Positions 41,241 to 50,358 of a DNA stretch of 64,000 bases are shown here, one piece after another (the first letter of the stretch is position 1; each line of letters starts with the position of its first letter). Made by a program: the position numbers and the translations under genes. The stretch is taken from NCBI RefSeq assembly GCF_021869765.1, contig NZ_CP084580.1, forward strand, positions 5,228,742 through 5,292,741, given 5' to 3'. A model generated the notes under the pieces. The model saw only the letters and a list, made by a program, of their open reading frames with translations. It did not search any database and had not been told where the DNA came from. The DNA is from Chryseobacterium sp. MEBOG06 (GTDB lineage: Bacteria > Bacteroidota > Bacteroidia > Flavobacteriales > Weeksellaceae).

Positions 41241-42161
41241 CTATCTGCCAAAACTGTCATATTTATCCTCTGCATATTTGGTAAAACGATTCAGTAAAGC
41301 CACGTTCTCTTTTTCCATAGGCGAAAGATCATTGTCTACATTGCCTGAAACCGGAATATACCAGTCTGTTTGTTCAAAGAAATTTCTGTAGGTTTCTTTT
41401 TTAAAAGAGTAGCCATGCCTTGCAAATACAGAGTTTTTGATGATTTCCAGATCCAGTTTTCTTAGGTTTTTAAGATCTTTCTCGGTCAGTTTTTGCTTGG
41501 ATGCATTGAGTTTGAATATCGCTTCGGAAGCAACACGGTTTTTAGTCGTTTTATAACTTTCTGTTTTTCCGGTTTCTTCATCTGTATATTTTTCGGTAAA
41601 ATCTTTAGAATTTGTCCAGTCCACAATGTCGGAATCCTTATCCAGCATAAAGTTGGGATTGTAAACAAATTCCTTTTTGATCAGTTTCACGGTTTTTGAA
41701 GGTGCTTTTACCGATGTTTTATTGAAAGCATTCCATTTTCCGCTCAAGCTGTCTCCTTTCAGTTTTACTTCAAATCGTCCGTCGGTTTTATCATTTCCCG
41801 GTTCATCAAGTACAAAAGAAGATGTCGCTTCATTAAAAACCCCTCTGAACGGACGCTGGTTTCCATTGACAATGCTTTGTCCGTATACGCTGTCCTTTGT
41901 AATTCTATTGATTTTTAATGAGATTTTTTTATAATTGTTAACGTCATACTCTGAACCATCCATTTTATCAACTACCTTTTCCATTCCGGCAAACTCACCT
42001 GTATAAATTCCGTAATATTCTTTATGAACTTCAGGAATGAAAACAGAATCCTTTTTTGCCGTCAGAGAATCTTTTCCGGATTCATTGCTTTTTCCATCTT
42101 TTTTACAGCTTATCAGAGAAACCGCAAGTAAAGAAATAAGAGTGTAATTTAAAATTTTCAT
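41241..42161 (-). CDS. YARHG-domain lipoprotein
   Basis: 306 residues. The lipobox LISC (Cys at 20) follows a short signal. The C-terminal 75 residues form a YARHG domain (KLDLEIIKNSVFARHGYSFK, FFEQTDWY), an extracellular module often with peptidase or cell-wall contexts. The middle is beta-rich (HKEYYGIYTGEFAGME, GDSLSGKWNAF). It is presumably anchored in the outer or inner membrane facing the periplasm. The function is unknown. It overlaps the upstream DUF2306 gene by four bases, so they are coupled. Confidence 0.85.
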   Translation of the reverse strand: MKILNYTLISLLAVSLISCKKDGKSNESGKDSLTAKKDSVFIPEVHKEYYGIYTGEFAGMEKVVDKMDGSEYDVNNYKKISLKINRITKDSVYGQSIVNGNQRPFRGVFNEATSSFVLDEPGNDKTDGRFEVKLKGDSLSGKWNAFNKTSVKAPSKTVKLIKKEFVYNPNFMLDKDSDIVDWTNSKDFTEKYTDEETGKTESYKTTKNRVASEAIFKLNASKQKLTEKDLKNLRKLDLEIIKNSVFARHGYSFKKETYRNFFEQTDWYIPVSGNVDNDLSPMEKENVALLNRFTKYAEDKYDSFGR

Positions 42162-42796
42162 ATTAGTTTTCTTTTGATTAAATATTCAATAATAAGGATA
42201 TTGGGAATCCAGCCCAGCCATGCAATGATTTGATAAACATCCATCGGATTGGGATGAAATAAATATACAATAATAACTTTCCACATTCGGAGGGTAATGG
42301 CAGATAATGTAAAGGCAAAGCTCCGCCACATCCATTGTTTATGTTCTTTGAACTTTTTCTGCCGGGCAAGCTGGTAGGCTTTGAAGGTTGAAAACCACCA
42401 TAAAATACCCAGAATGACAAATGAAACCTTCGAGAGAAGACCTCCGTTTGCCCATATCCCCATGTAAAATCCTGATGGCGCAGCAAAGATGAGAATGAGA
42501 AAAATATAGATCTTTCCCATATTCCTGTGAAAGTTTTTTAATCCGAAATTTTTTCTGAGCATGGCCAGAAAGCCTGAAAGAAGTACAAAAATACTGGTAT
42601 AAACATGAGTATAGAAAAACACAATATATTCCGGCCTTTCTGCAACTTCCGTTTGTTTGATCATTAAAAAGCTGGCATCTGGATCACAAGGAATATATTC
42701 CAGCGTTATTTTCACCATCAGCCAAAAGAAATACCCGAATCCCAAAATTAAAAGGATTTTAAAGAAAATGGCGGTATTTCTTTTGAGTGATAGCAT
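42158..42796 (-). CDS. DUF2306 family membrane protein
   Basis: 212 residues with about six membrane helices. The conserved pattern HVYTSIFVLLSGFLAMLRKNFGLKNFHRNMGKIYIFLIL near 62-100 and KEHKQWMWRSFAFTLSAITLRMW near 145-167 are typical of DUF2306, which has histidines that may bind haem or metal. The role is unknown. It overlaps the YARHG gene by four bases and starts five bases after the TonB-like stop, forming a three-gene operon. Confidence 0.85.
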   Translation of the reverse strand: MLSLKRNTAIFFKILLILGFGYFFWLMVKITLEYIPCDPDASFLMIKQTEVAERPEYIVFFYTHVYTSIFVLLSGFLAMLRKNFGLKNFHRNMGKIYIFLILIFAAPSGFYMGIWANGGLLSKVSFVILGILWWFSTFKAYQLARQKKFKEHKQWMWRSFAFTLSAITLRMWKVIIVYLFHPNPMDVYQIIAWLGWIPNILIIEYLIKRKLI

Positions 42797-42801
42797 TTTA
42801 A

Positions 42802-43203
42802 TTATTCAAAATTAACAATGAATGGAAGGGTATAAAAAATCTCTGCCGGGCTTCCTTTGTATTCTCCGGGCGTCCATTTGGTTGTCATAGACTTCATTAC
42901 TCTTTCAATTTCTTTATTCACTTTTTCGTTGCTTCCTGTAATAGAAATTTTTTCTATTACACCCTGAGTATTGACGGAGAACTTTGCGCTGGCCCGTACT
43001 TGTCCAGGACCTCCTTTGATTCGTTTGATATCTATTTTTTGAGACACTTCCCTCATAAATACATTGATTCCTCCGGGGTATTCTGCCTGTTTACGCTCTT
43101 CCGTGGTATTGTTTTCTTTAGAAGGATTTACTACTGTTTCCTTTGCTTGGGAAAAACATAAGCAAAATCCCAGGGACAGAAATAGAAATATTATTTTTTT
43201 CAT
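42802..43203 (-). CDS. Secreted TonB C-terminal-like protein
   Basis: 133 residues. A signal peptide (MKKIIFLFLSLGFCLCFSQ) is followed directly by a TonB C-terminal-like domain (EYPGGINVFMREVSQKI, ASAKFSVNTQGVIEKISITGS, TKWTPGEYKGSPAEIFYTLPFIVNF). There is no membrane anchor or Pro-rich spacer, so it does not look like a working TonB transducer. Such free domains are common in Bacteroidota. It may bind a TonB box or another envelope partner. First gene of the operon with DUF2306 and YARHG. Confidence 0.82.
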   Translation of the reverse strand: MKKIIFLFLSLGFCLCFSQAKETVVNPSKENNTTEERKQAEYPGGINVFMREVSQKIDIKRIKGGPGQVRASAKFSVNTQGVIEKISITGSNEKVNKEIERVMKSMTTKWTPGEYKGSPAEIFYTLPFIVNFE

Positions 43204-43219
43204 ATGTGTTATTTATTTT

Positions 43220-44422
43220 TTACAAATTATTGAGATCCTGTGCAATCAGCCAGCCTTCACTCCAGCACGCCTGAAAGTTGAAGCCTCCTGTCACGGCATC
43301 TATATTTAAGACTTCTCCCGCAATATAAAAGTTCGGAAGAAGTTTCGAAGACATGTTTTTAAAGTTAATTTCTTTTAAATCAACCCCTCCGGCTGTTACA
43401 AACTCATCTTTGAACGTTGATTTTCCGGTCACCTGGAATTTCTTTCTGCAAAGATTTTCAAGGATTTTCTGCATTTCCTTTCCTGAAATATTAGCAACCT
43501 GTTTGTTGAGGTCAACTTTTGAAATTTCTAAAACTTTCTGCCAGAATCTGTTCGTAATATCAAAAATCTTTGACTGTCCGACGGTTTTTTTAGGATTGCT
43601 TTGTTTAAAACTATGGAACACTTCCTCTGCTTCATCCAGATCTATTGAAATAAAATTAACCTCTATTTCAAAATTATATTTAAGCTGCGCAAGACTTATC
43701 GCCTCCCATGCAGAAATTTTCAAAACCGCAGGCCCGGAAAGTCCCCAGTGAGTAATAAGCAGCGGCCCGCTTTCATCTGTTTTCAGCTTAGGAATTGAAA
43801 TCCCTGCATTTTCAAAACTTGTTCCCGGAAGATCTTTTAACAAATCATCTTTAATATTAAAAGTAAAAAGTGAAGGAACAAGATCTACAATCTTATGGCC
43901 CAGATTTTCAATGATTTTCAGTGATTTGGGAGAACTTCCTGTAGCGTAAACAATATAATCTGCTTCAAAATCACCGGAACTGGTTTTTACCCTGTATTTT
44001 TCATCCTGCTTTTCAATCTCTTTCACCACAGATTTTGTCCTTACTGATACATTTTTTTTCTGGGTTTCATTTAAAAAAGTATTGATAATGGTCTGTGATG
44101 AATTGCTTTCAGGAAAGGTCCTGTTGTCATTTTCAATTTTCAGGGGAACGTTCCGCTGATCAAACCATTCCATGGTATCTCCGGGTTGGAATTTGCTGAA
44201 AACACTCAATAACTCCTTATTTCCACGGGGATAAAACTGTACCAGCTCCCTTGGATCAAAACAGGCGTGGGTCACATTGCAGCGCCCTCCTCCTGATATT
44301 TTTACTTTCTGTAGAACATCAGAGTTCTGTTCTAAAATGGTAATATTGTATTTCTTTTCGTCAAGGTTGGATGCGCAGAAAAAGCCTGCAGCACCGCCTC
44401 CGATTATAATGATCTGTTTCAT
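43220..44422 (-). CDS. BaiN/RdsA-type FAD-dependent oxidoreductase
   Basis: 400 residues, HI0933-like flavoprotein family. The FAD dinucleotide motif IIGGGAAGFFCA is at the N-terminus, GGGRCNVTHACFDPRELV near 42-60, YATGSSPKSLKIIENLGH near 158-176, and the C-terminal FAD motif FVTAGGVDLKEINFKNM with FYIAGEVLNIDAVTGGFNFQACWSEGW near 350-395. The family includes thioredoxin-like reductases of unsaturated substrates, but this subgroup is undefined. It diverges from the thioesterase gene. Confidence 0.88.
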   Translation of the reverse strand: MKQIIIIGGGAAGFFCASNLDEKKYNITILEQNSDVLQKVKISGGGRCNVTHACFDPRELVQFYPRGNKELLSVFSKFQPGDTMEWFDQRNVPLKIENDNRTFPESNSSQTIINTFLNETQKKNVSVRTKSVVKEIEKQDEKYRVKTSSGDFEADYIVYATGSSPKSLKIIENLGHKIVDLVPSLFTFNIKDDLLKDLPGTSFENAGISIPKLKTDESGPLLITHWGLSGPAVLKISAWEAISLAQLKYNFEIEVNFISIDLDEAEEVFHSFKQSNPKKTVGQSKIFDITNRFWQKVLEISKVDLNKQVANISGKEMQKILENLCRKKFQVTGKSTFKDEFVTAGGVDLKEINFKNMSSKLLPNFYIAGEVLNIDAVTGGFNFQACWSEGWLIAQDLNNL

Positions 44423-44455
44423 GTATATGTAATCCTATGCTGAAGATTATTTTTT

Positions 44456-44463
44456 CAAAAGTA
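44456..44463 (-). promoter_or_regulatory. Putative -7 element (TACTTTTG on the minus strand)
   Basis: Exact TAnnTTTG, 34 bases before the BaiN-like ATG at 44422. It faces the plus-strand element at 44491-44498. Confidence 0.45.
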
Positions 44464-44490
44464 CAATTTTTATAAACCATCTTATTTGAG

Positions 44491-44498
44491 TATTTTTG
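44491..44498 (+). promoter_or_regulatory. Putative -7 element (TATTTTTG)
   Basis: Exact TAnnTTTG, 39 bases before the thioesterase ATG at 44537. Together with 44456-44463 it makes a divergent promoter pair. Confidence 0.45.
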
Positions 44499-44536
44499 AA
44501 GATTATAATTTTAATTATACCAAAAACGATTTTCAA

Positions 44537-45031
44537 ATGATTTTCTACCATAAATTTGAAGTGCGATGGAGCGATCTTGATGCTAATAAGCATTTAGCCA
44601 ATTCGTCATATGTACAATATTGTGCGCAAGCCAGAATGGCTTTTATGACCAAAGAAAAAATGGGCGTTACCCAGCTTAGCAGATGGGGAATAGGTCCTGT
44701 GATCCTGCACGAAAGATATTCTTTCTTTAAAGAAATCTATGCAGATCAAACGGTGATCGTAAGTGTAGAAATAGACGGATGCTCAGAAGATTCTTCTATC
44801 TACCGTTTTGTACACAAGTTTTATACTCCGGATGGGGTACACTGTGCTACTTCTGAAGCTACAGGAGTATGGATCGATATGATGCTTAGAAAAATGACGA
44901 CCCCGCCAGATGATGTTGTGGAAGCCATGAATAAATATAAAAGCCCGGAAACTGTGGTTTTGTCAAAAGAAGACTTTAAAAAGTTCCCTTTTCATCCACA
45001 CAATATTGATCCGGCAGAACTTACAAAATAA
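44537..45031 (+). CDS. Acyl-CoA thioesterase (YbgC/FcbJ-like hot-dog fold)
   Basis: 164 residues from ATG 44537; an upstream TTG start at 44486 is unlikely. The hot-dog core has FEVRWSDLDANKHLANSSYVQYCAQARMAFM near 6-36, with the catalytic Asp in SDLDANKH (4-hydroxybenzoyl-CoA thioesterase-like). The ATSEATGVWIDMMLRK segment follows near 112-127. It hydrolyses acyl-CoA thioesters; the acyl chain is not readable. ThiL follows about 90 bases downstream, with no obvious link. Confidence 0.87.
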   Translation: MIFYHKFEVRWSDLDANKHLANSSYVQYCAQARMAFMTKEKMGVTQLSRWGIGPVILHERYSFFKEIYADQTVIVSVEIDGCSEDSSIYRFVHKFYTPDGVHCATSEATGVWIDMMLRKMTTPPDDVVEAMNKYKSPETVVLSKEDFKKFPFHPHNIDPAELTK

Positions 45032-45118
45032 TTCAGAATTCAAGGTTTAGAGTTTAATGTTTAGAAGGTAACTTTGAATCATTAATACTTTTTACATTGA
45101 ATATTAATACAAAAAATT

Positions 45119-46180
45119 ATGTTTGAAGATAAATCACAGGAGCTGACGCCCATTTCAAAATTGGGAGAATTTGGCCTTATTAAACATTTGACGGAAAATT
45201 TTCCCCTATCCAATGAATCTTCAATACTTGGAGTAGGAGATGATGCGGCAGTGATCAATCCCGAAAATAAAAAAGTAGTTCTTACGACAGACGTTCTGGC
45301 AGAAGGAGTACATTTTAATTTAGGGTATGTCCCTTTAAAGCACCTTGGCTATAAAGCTGTAGTGGTAAACCTTAGCGATATTGCTGCTATGAATGCTGTT
45401 CCTACTCAGATACTGGTTTCCCTTGCTGTTTCCAACCGTTTTCCGGTAGAAGCTTTAGAAGAAATCTATGCAGGAATACAGGCTGCATGTACAAGATACA
45501 AGGTAGATCTGATTGGAGGAGATACTACAAGTTCTAATTCCGGACTGGTGATGAGTATTACCGCTGTAGGACTTGAGAATGAAGAGAATATTGTAAAAAG
45601 AAGTGGTGCTAAAGCTAATGATCTTCTTGTAGTAAGCGGAGACTTAGGTGGAGCCTACATGGGACTTCAGATTTTGGAGAGAGAACATGCTGTTTATCTT
45701 GCAGATCCAAATATGCAGCCGGAGATGGAGGGATATGATTATATCCTGGAAAGACAGTTAAAACCTGAAGCAAGAACAGATATTAAAACCATTTTGGAAG
45801 AACTGGATATTAAGCCAACTTCTATGATTGATATTTCTGATGGTCTGGCTTCTGAAATTCTTCACCTTTCTGATCAGTCAGGAGTAGGGTTCAGGCTTTA
45901 TGAAGAAAAAATTCCGATGGATAGCCTTACGATCTCTACGGCAGATGAAATGAATTTAAATCCTGTAATGACTGCCTTAAGTGGTGGTGAGGATTATGAA
46001 TTACTGTTTACCATTTCATCTAATGATTTTGATAAAATTAAAAACCATCCTGATTTTACCATTATAGGACATGCTGTTGAAAAAGAAGATGGAAACTTTA
46101 TGGTAGCAAGGGGTTCTAACCAGCTTGTTGCTCTTACGGCACAGGGCTGGGACGCCTTCCTTGGTAACCAGAATGGATAA
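45119..46180 (+). CDS. thiL: Thiamine-monophosphate kinase
   Basis: 353 residues. It phosphorylates thiamine monophosphate to thiamine diphosphate with ATP. The ATP/metal motif LGVGDDAAVI is near 40, VLTTDVLAEGVHFNLGYVPLKHLGYKAVVVNLSDIAAM near 58-95, GGDTTSSNSGLVMSITAVG near 135-153, and DISDGLASEI and SGGEDYELLF near 240-302. No other thi genes or thiamine riboswitch are seen around it. Confidence 0.94.
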   Translation: MFEDKSQELTPISKLGEFGLIKHLTENFPLSNESSILGVGDDAAVINPENKKVVLTTDVLAEGVHFNLGYVPLKHLGYKAVVVNLSDIAAMNAVPTQILVSLAVSNRFPVEALEEIYAGIQAACTRYKVDLIGGDTTSSNSGLVMSITAVGLENEENIVKRSGAKANDLLVVSGDLGGAYMGLQILEREHAVYLADPNMQPEMEGYDYILERQLKPEARTDIKTILEELDIKPTSMIDISDGLASEILHLSDQSGVGFRLYEEKIPMDSLTISTADEMNLNPVMTALSGGEDYELLFTISSNDFDKIKNHPDFTIIGHAVEKEDGNFMVARGSNQLVALTAQGWDAFLGNQNG

Positions 46181-46206
46181 ATTATATTTAATTTTGAATA
46201 TTGTAG

Positions 46207-46237
46207 AAAACCGCAGCACTTTTTTTGCTGTGGTTTT
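46207..46237 (+). terminator. thiL terminator
   Basis: Twelve-base arms AAAACCGCAGCA / TGCTGTGGTTTT (one G-U) with a 7-base loop and a trailing T-run, about 25 bases after the stop. Confidence 0.8.
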
Positions 46238-46269
46238 TGTTTGTAGCTTAACGATTTTAAAATAGAATC

Positions 46270-47088
46270 ATGATCATACCCGAAAAAGAAATTCCGGTCC
46301 ACCATCTTACATCTGAAAAATTTCAGATGAGTACCTTGAGTGCAGCCGGTCCGGAAAATTTCCATGATGTACACCGGCATAATTTTTTTGAAATTATCTG
46401 GTTCAGAGAGGTGTATGAAAACAGTCGCTTAGAATTGGATTTTGAAAGTTACAAACTAGATAACAATCAAATCTGCATCATTGCACCGGGACAGGCATTC
46501 AATATGAAATTAGCAGGAGAGGAAGGGTATGCAATGGCCATAAGCCGGGAGATTTTCAATGAAGTTTGTGATATAGAGTGGTTACTCACAGGAGGGGTAC
46601 TTCCCTTTTATTTAAATCCACAAAATGAAAAGACCTGTACCGCGATCATGTCACTTATTGAGCAGGAATATAAGGAGGCTTCAAGAACTGAGCTCTTAAA
46701 GGCCTATCTGAAAGCATTTTGTATTATCATTGCGGAACAAATTAATCCCCACGAACCTTTACTTAATGACCGGCAGAGAGTTCAGGAATTGGTAGGGCTG
46801 ATAGAAAAGAATTATATACTGCAAAAGGAAACCGGTTTCTATGCCGATCATCTTAAAATAAGCGCTCATCACCTTAACGATATTGTACGTTTACTGAGAG
46901 GTACTACAGTAAAAAAGATGATTGCCCAACGTCTTGTGCTGGAGGCCAAGAGAGAGCTTAGTTTTGGAGCTCTGACTGTGAAAGAAGTAAGTTTTAAGCT
47001 GGGATTCGGTGATGCTTCTTATTTTTCAAGATTTTTCAAAAAACATACCGGGCAGAGTCCTGAAGAATTTAAAACAGCAAAAGGCTAA
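46270..47088 (+). CDS. AraC family transcriptional regulator
   Basis: 272 residues. The N-terminal half is a cupin-like sensing domain (HDVHRHNFFEIIWFREV near 33-52, QICIIAPGQAF near 73). The C-terminal half (about 175-268) is an AraC/XylS double helix-turn-helix with YADHLKISAHHLNDIVRLLRG, MIAQRLVLEAKRELSFG, and LGFGDASYFSRFFKKHTGQSPEEF. It precedes the Bcr/CflA-type efflux gene by 170 bases in the same direction and is a plausible local regulator of it, sensing a small molecule. Confidence 0.92.
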   Translation: MIIPEKEIPVHHLTSEKFQMSTLSAAGPENFHDVHRHNFFEIIWFREVYENSRLELDFESYKLDNNQICIIAPGQAFNMKLAGEEGYAMAISREIFNEVCDIEWLLTGGVLPFYLNPQNEKTCTAIMSLIEQEYKEASRTELLKAYLKAFCIIIAEQINPHEPLLNDRQRVQELVGLIEKNYILQKETGFYADHLKISAHHLNDIVRLLRGTTVKKMIAQRLVLEAKRELSFGALTVKEVSFKLGFGDASYFSRFFKKHTGQSPEEFKTAKG

Positions 47089-47258
47089 TCTTCAGAAAGT
47101 TCCCGTTGTTTTATTTTAAAATTGATAAAAAGGAAATATTTAGACGGTGTAATCCTCAGTTTGTGCTAGTCATCCTTCAGTTCTTTTATTGTAAGCCTTT
47201 GCTTTTTACAGCATTTTTGTACTCTCAAAAATCGCCTGTGAAGGCTATATGACTATTT

Positions 47259-48455
47259 ATGAAGAATTTGAATATTGTAGTGTTTATTTTGGCACTACTC
47301 AACACGTTGGAGTCTCTGAGTATCGATCTTTATCTCCCCGCTTTTCCAAATATGGCCCAGATTTTTAATACTGATATTGGGCATATCCAGATATCCATTT
47401 CGGTTTTCTTTGCCGGTTTTGCATTCGGACAGCTTTTATGGGGGCCCTTATCGGATAAAAAAGGCCGTAAACCTATGCTGTATTGTGGACTTTTACTTTT
47501 TATCATAGGCGCTACAGCCATCTATTTTACATCAGATATTTATGTTTTATGGGCAATGCGTTTTCTACAAGCTTTTGGAGGAAGTGCCGGAATTGTCATA
47601 GGAAGAGCCATTGTCATTGACCTTTATGATAAACAAAAATCTGTAGCAATCTTTTCCCAACAGTCACAGATCAGTGGTATTGCGCCTATTGTTGCACCTT
47701 TGCTGGGAAGTGTATTTCTTAAGTTTTGGGGCTGGAACAGTTCTTTTGCTTTCCTGTGTGTTATGGGGCTGATTACTTTTTTTATGGTGTACAAATACAT
47801 TCCTGAAACTAATGCGAAAATCAGTCTTCCTGACGAGTACGACCATGAAAATGAAAAAAGCTTAAAAGATCAGCTGAAAATGATCATTTCAAATAAAGAT
47901 TTTATCAACAGTACGATGATCGGAAGTATTGCTTTTGCCTCTCTTATCATCTACATTTCAAATGCTCCGTTTCTGTTTATGGAACTTCATGGTTTCTCAA
48001 GCGGGGTTTTCAGTTTTATATTTGCTTTTAACTCGCTGGCTTTGATAACAGCTGCTTACATTACACCCAAATTGATCAAGAGAATAAGTAATTCAACCGT
48101 TTTATTTATTGCCACAATTATTTTACTGGTTGTGTGTACCCTGCATATCTTAATTGCAGCAGAAAATCTTTCTGTAGCTTTAGAAATTACAATGCTCTAT
48201 TTGTCATTACTTGCGATCGGAATTTTATTTCCTATTACTTCAGCACATGCTTTATCCCCATTTAAAGAAGGACGCGGGACGGCTGCAGCCTTGCTTGGAT
48301 TTATGCAGTTGATGGTTACATTTTTGATGTCAGGACTCATCGGTCTTTTGGAAGCAGACTCTATTATTCCAATGGTGGTGGCCCGTGCAGGAATTGCTTT
48401 GATTGCAGTTTGGTTTGGGTATCGTATTTTTAAAAATCAAAAAGCTGCTGTGTAA
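47259..48455 (+). CDS. MFS drug efflux transporter (Bcr/CflA-like)
   Basis: 398 residues with 12 membrane helices. Signature motifs are SIDLYLPAFPNMAQIF at 21-36 (the D-x-Y-L-P-A of the Bcr/CflA group), the loop GPLSDKKGRKPM near 62-73, and RFLQAFGGSAGIVIGRAIVIDLYD near 101-124. It exports drugs or other small compounds by proton antiport. It sits downstream of an AraC regulator and has its own 170-base upstream region, where regulation could act. Confidence 0.92.
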   Translation: MKNLNIVVFILALLNTLESLSIDLYLPAFPNMAQIFNTDIGHIQISISVFFAGFAFGQLLWGPLSDKKGRKPMLYCGLLLFIIGATAIYFTSDIYVLWAMRFLQAFGGSAGIVIGRAIVIDLYDKQKSVAIFSQQSQISGIAPIVAPLLGSVFLKFWGWNSSFAFLCVMGLITFFMVYKYIPETNAKISLPDEYDHENEKSLKDQLKMIISNKDFINSTMIGSIAFASLIIYISNAPFLFMELHGFSSGVFSFIFAFNSLALITAAYITPKLIKRISNSTVLFIATIILLVVCTLHILIAAENLSVALEITMLYLSLLAIGILFPITSAHALSPFKEGRGTAAALLGFMQLMVTFLMSGLIGLLEADSIIPMVVARAGIALIAVWFGYRIFKNQKAAV

Positions 48456-48609
48456 AAATAGCAATGGCTCTGTTTCTATGGTTGTGTTACAGTTAAATAG
48501 GGGTATAGTTATTTTAAAAAGGTTATCTTTTTTAATGAGTTGTTAATATTATATTGATCCTGTTATTTGATCCTGTTGTCATACTATCCAAACACTTAAT
48601 CAAGTAATT

Positions 48610-48640
48610 TTTGTAAAAAATTGCCAAAGGGTTCTATTTG
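48610..48640 (+). promoter_or_regulatory. Putative promoter (TTTG-N19-TCTATTTG)
   Basis: TTTG at 48610-48613 and TCTATTTG at 48633-48640 lie 19 bases apart; the -7 box differs from consensus at one base. It is 15 bases before the ATG at 48656. Confidence 0.45.
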
Positions 48641-48655
48641 CATAAAATTTAAAAT

Positions 48656-49564
48656 ATGAAAAGAAACCTTTTGACAGCTATCTGCTGTTTATTGCCATTA
48701 GGGTATTGGGTAAGTGCACAATCCGGAATATCTGCCGAGCTTAAAACCGAATATATACCAGGCTCCAATTATATACGCCCTGAAGACAGTACCAAAACCA
48801 ACTCTAAAAGCGATTTTAAAAGAGTAGATCTGAATCTGAGGATTCCATTATCTGTAAAAAAAGATACAGATGGAAAAGTAAGAGCCTGGTCAATGCTTCT
48901 CAGCGGATCCTATGCAAAGATGAAACACACCAACTATGACACTCAATTATTTCCTGACCAGATGCTGAATGCGCAGGTCGGACTTCAGCATATGAGGCCT
49001 CTGGGTAAAAAGTGGAGTATGATGATGACAGCATCGGTAGGAGTATATACCGATATGGAAAAAGTGAACTTTGATGATGTATTGGGACAGGGTGGAATTT
49101 TGTTTATCAGACATTTCAATCCTAATCTTGCTTTGGGAGGAGGTCCGGTATTGACAACAGCATTTGGCGTTCCTATGATTTTACCCTGGATCTATTTTGA
49201 CTGGAAGACGAACGGAAAAATTAAGTTTAATATCAACTTCCCGGAAGGAATGGAAGCCGGGTATCTGTTTTCTGATCAATTTGCATTAAAAGCTGTAGTA
49301 AACCTTAACGGAATGACCGTAGAAAGAAATAAGGACGGAAAATCAATACTGTTGGGTTACCAGCAGATCACTGCCGGACTCAGACCGGAGTTTAAGATCA
49401 ATGATAAACTTACATTGCGTCTTACAGGCGGAACTGCATTATTAAGAAGCTTCAGTGAAAGTGACCGAAAAATCAAAAATATTTTCCGGGACAAAAAAAT
49501 GGCAGATCCCAGATTCGCAAGCACATTCTATGCAGCAGTATCATTACGCTGGAATCTTCCATAG
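48656..49564 (+). CDS. DUF6268-like outer-membrane beta-barrel protein
   Basis: 302 residues with a signal peptide (MKRNLLTAICCLLPLGYWVSAQ). The rest alternates short strands with polar turns (KRVDLNLRIPLSVKK, WSMLLSGSYAKMKH, WIYFDWKTNGKIKFNINF) and ends in an outer-membrane strand (TFYAAVSLRWNLP). The pattern fits the DUF6268 family of outer-membrane proteins. Substrate is unknown. It is convergent with the LytTR gene and separated from it by a strong terminator. Confidence 0.82.
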   Translation: MKRNLLTAICCLLPLGYWVSAQSGISAELKTEYIPGSNYIRPEDSTKTNSKSDFKRVDLNLRIPLSVKKDTDGKVRAWSMLLSGSYAKMKHTNYDTQLFPDQMLNAQVGLQHMRPLGKKWSMMMTASVGVYTDMEKVNFDDVLGQGGILFIRHFNPNLALGGGPVLTTAFGVPMILPWIYFDWKTNGKIKFNINFPEGMEAGYLFSDQFALKAVVNLNGMTVERNKDGKSILLGYQQITAGLRPEFKINDKLTLRLTGGTALLRSFSESDRKIKNIFRDKKMADPRFASTFYAAVSLRWNLP

Positions 49565-49572
49565 AAGATTCA

Positions 49573-49619
49573 AAAAGGGAAGATGCCTAAGGCTGTCATC
49601 ATACTGTATCTTCCCTTTT
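49573..49619. terminator. Bidirectional terminator
   Basis: Twelve-base arms AAAAGGGAAGAT / ATCTTCCCTTTT with a 23-base loop, between the convergent beta-barrel and LytTR genes. Confidence 0.75.
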
Positions 49620-49623
49620 AAAA

Positions 49624-50358
49624 TTATTTGCTGATCAATTTTTTATAAACCACCTGATTCAGCAGCTCTTCCTTTCGGTTACGGGAAATGGGAAGTTCGA
49701 TCTTATTAATAAAAATACGTCCTCCGGAAATCATATCGATATGGGTAATATTGATCAGATAAGACTTATGGATCCTGAAAAAATGATCAGAGGGAAGCGA
49801 TTCTTCAATAGCCTTCATTGTCTGATGAATGATCAGCGATTTATCTTTAAAATGAAGCCTGGTATAATTCTGCATACTTTCTACGTAGAGAATATCCACC
49901 CATGAAACTTTAATAAAGCTGTCAGATTGCCTTACGTACAGAAAAGGATCATCAAGGGGTATATTTTTTCTCAGTTTTTCACTGACAATAAACTGCTGCT
50001 GTGCTTTATTTACAGCCTGATAAAAACGGTTAAAAGCAATAGGCTTCAAAAGATAGTCTACCACCTGAAGCCTGAATCCCTCTAAAGCATATTCAGAGTA
50101 AGCGGTAGTGAGAATACATAAAGGAGGGTTTTCCAGCTGCTCCAGAAACTCAAGACCGGTAAGGTAGGGCATATTAATATCCAGAAGAAGAAGGTCTATT
50201 TCTTTTTCCTTCACTATAGTATCAGCTTCCAGTGCTGTGGCACAGGTCCCTTCCACTGATAAAAAGTCAATCTGGCCGGCCAGCTCTTTAAGATGGAATC
50301 TTGCCAGAGGTTCGTCATCTATAATGAGGCATTTCATTTTAGGAATAGTAGTACTCAT
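49624..50358 (-). CDS. LytTR-type response regulator
   Basis: 244 residues. The receiver domain has CLIIDDEPLARFHL near 10, the phospho-acceptor Asp in LLLLDINMPYLTG near 59, and a Lys in VVDYLLKPIAFNRF near 108. The LytTR DNA-binding domain (about 140-240) has YVRQSDSFIKVSWVDILYVESMQNYTRLHF and HFFRIHKSYLINITHID. It is the partner of the histidine kinase; its start at 50358 overlaps the kinase's end by 20 bases, while an alternative ATG at 50337 would leave one base between them. Targets are not readable. Confidence 0.92.
   Translation of the reverse strand: MSTTIPKMKCLIIDDEPLARFHLKELAGQIDFLSVEGTCATALEADTIVKEKEIDLLLLDINMPYLTGLEFLEQLENPPLCILTTAYSEYALEGFRLQVVDYLLKPIAFNRFYQAVNKAQQQFIVSEKLRKNIPLDDPFLYVRQSDSFIKVSWVDILYVESMQNYTRLHFKDKSLIIHQTMKAIEESLPSDHFFRIHKSYLINITHIDMISGGRIFINKIELPISRNRKEELLNQVVYKKLISK

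Noticed and set aside
42802..43203. A complete TonB transducer
   Set aside because: There is a cleavable signal peptide but no membrane anchor or Pro-rich spacer, so it cannot couple to ExbB-ExbD in the usual way.
44486..44536. TTG start for the thioesterase
   Set aside because: It overlaps the promoter element at 44491-44498 and adds residues outside the hot-dog fold.
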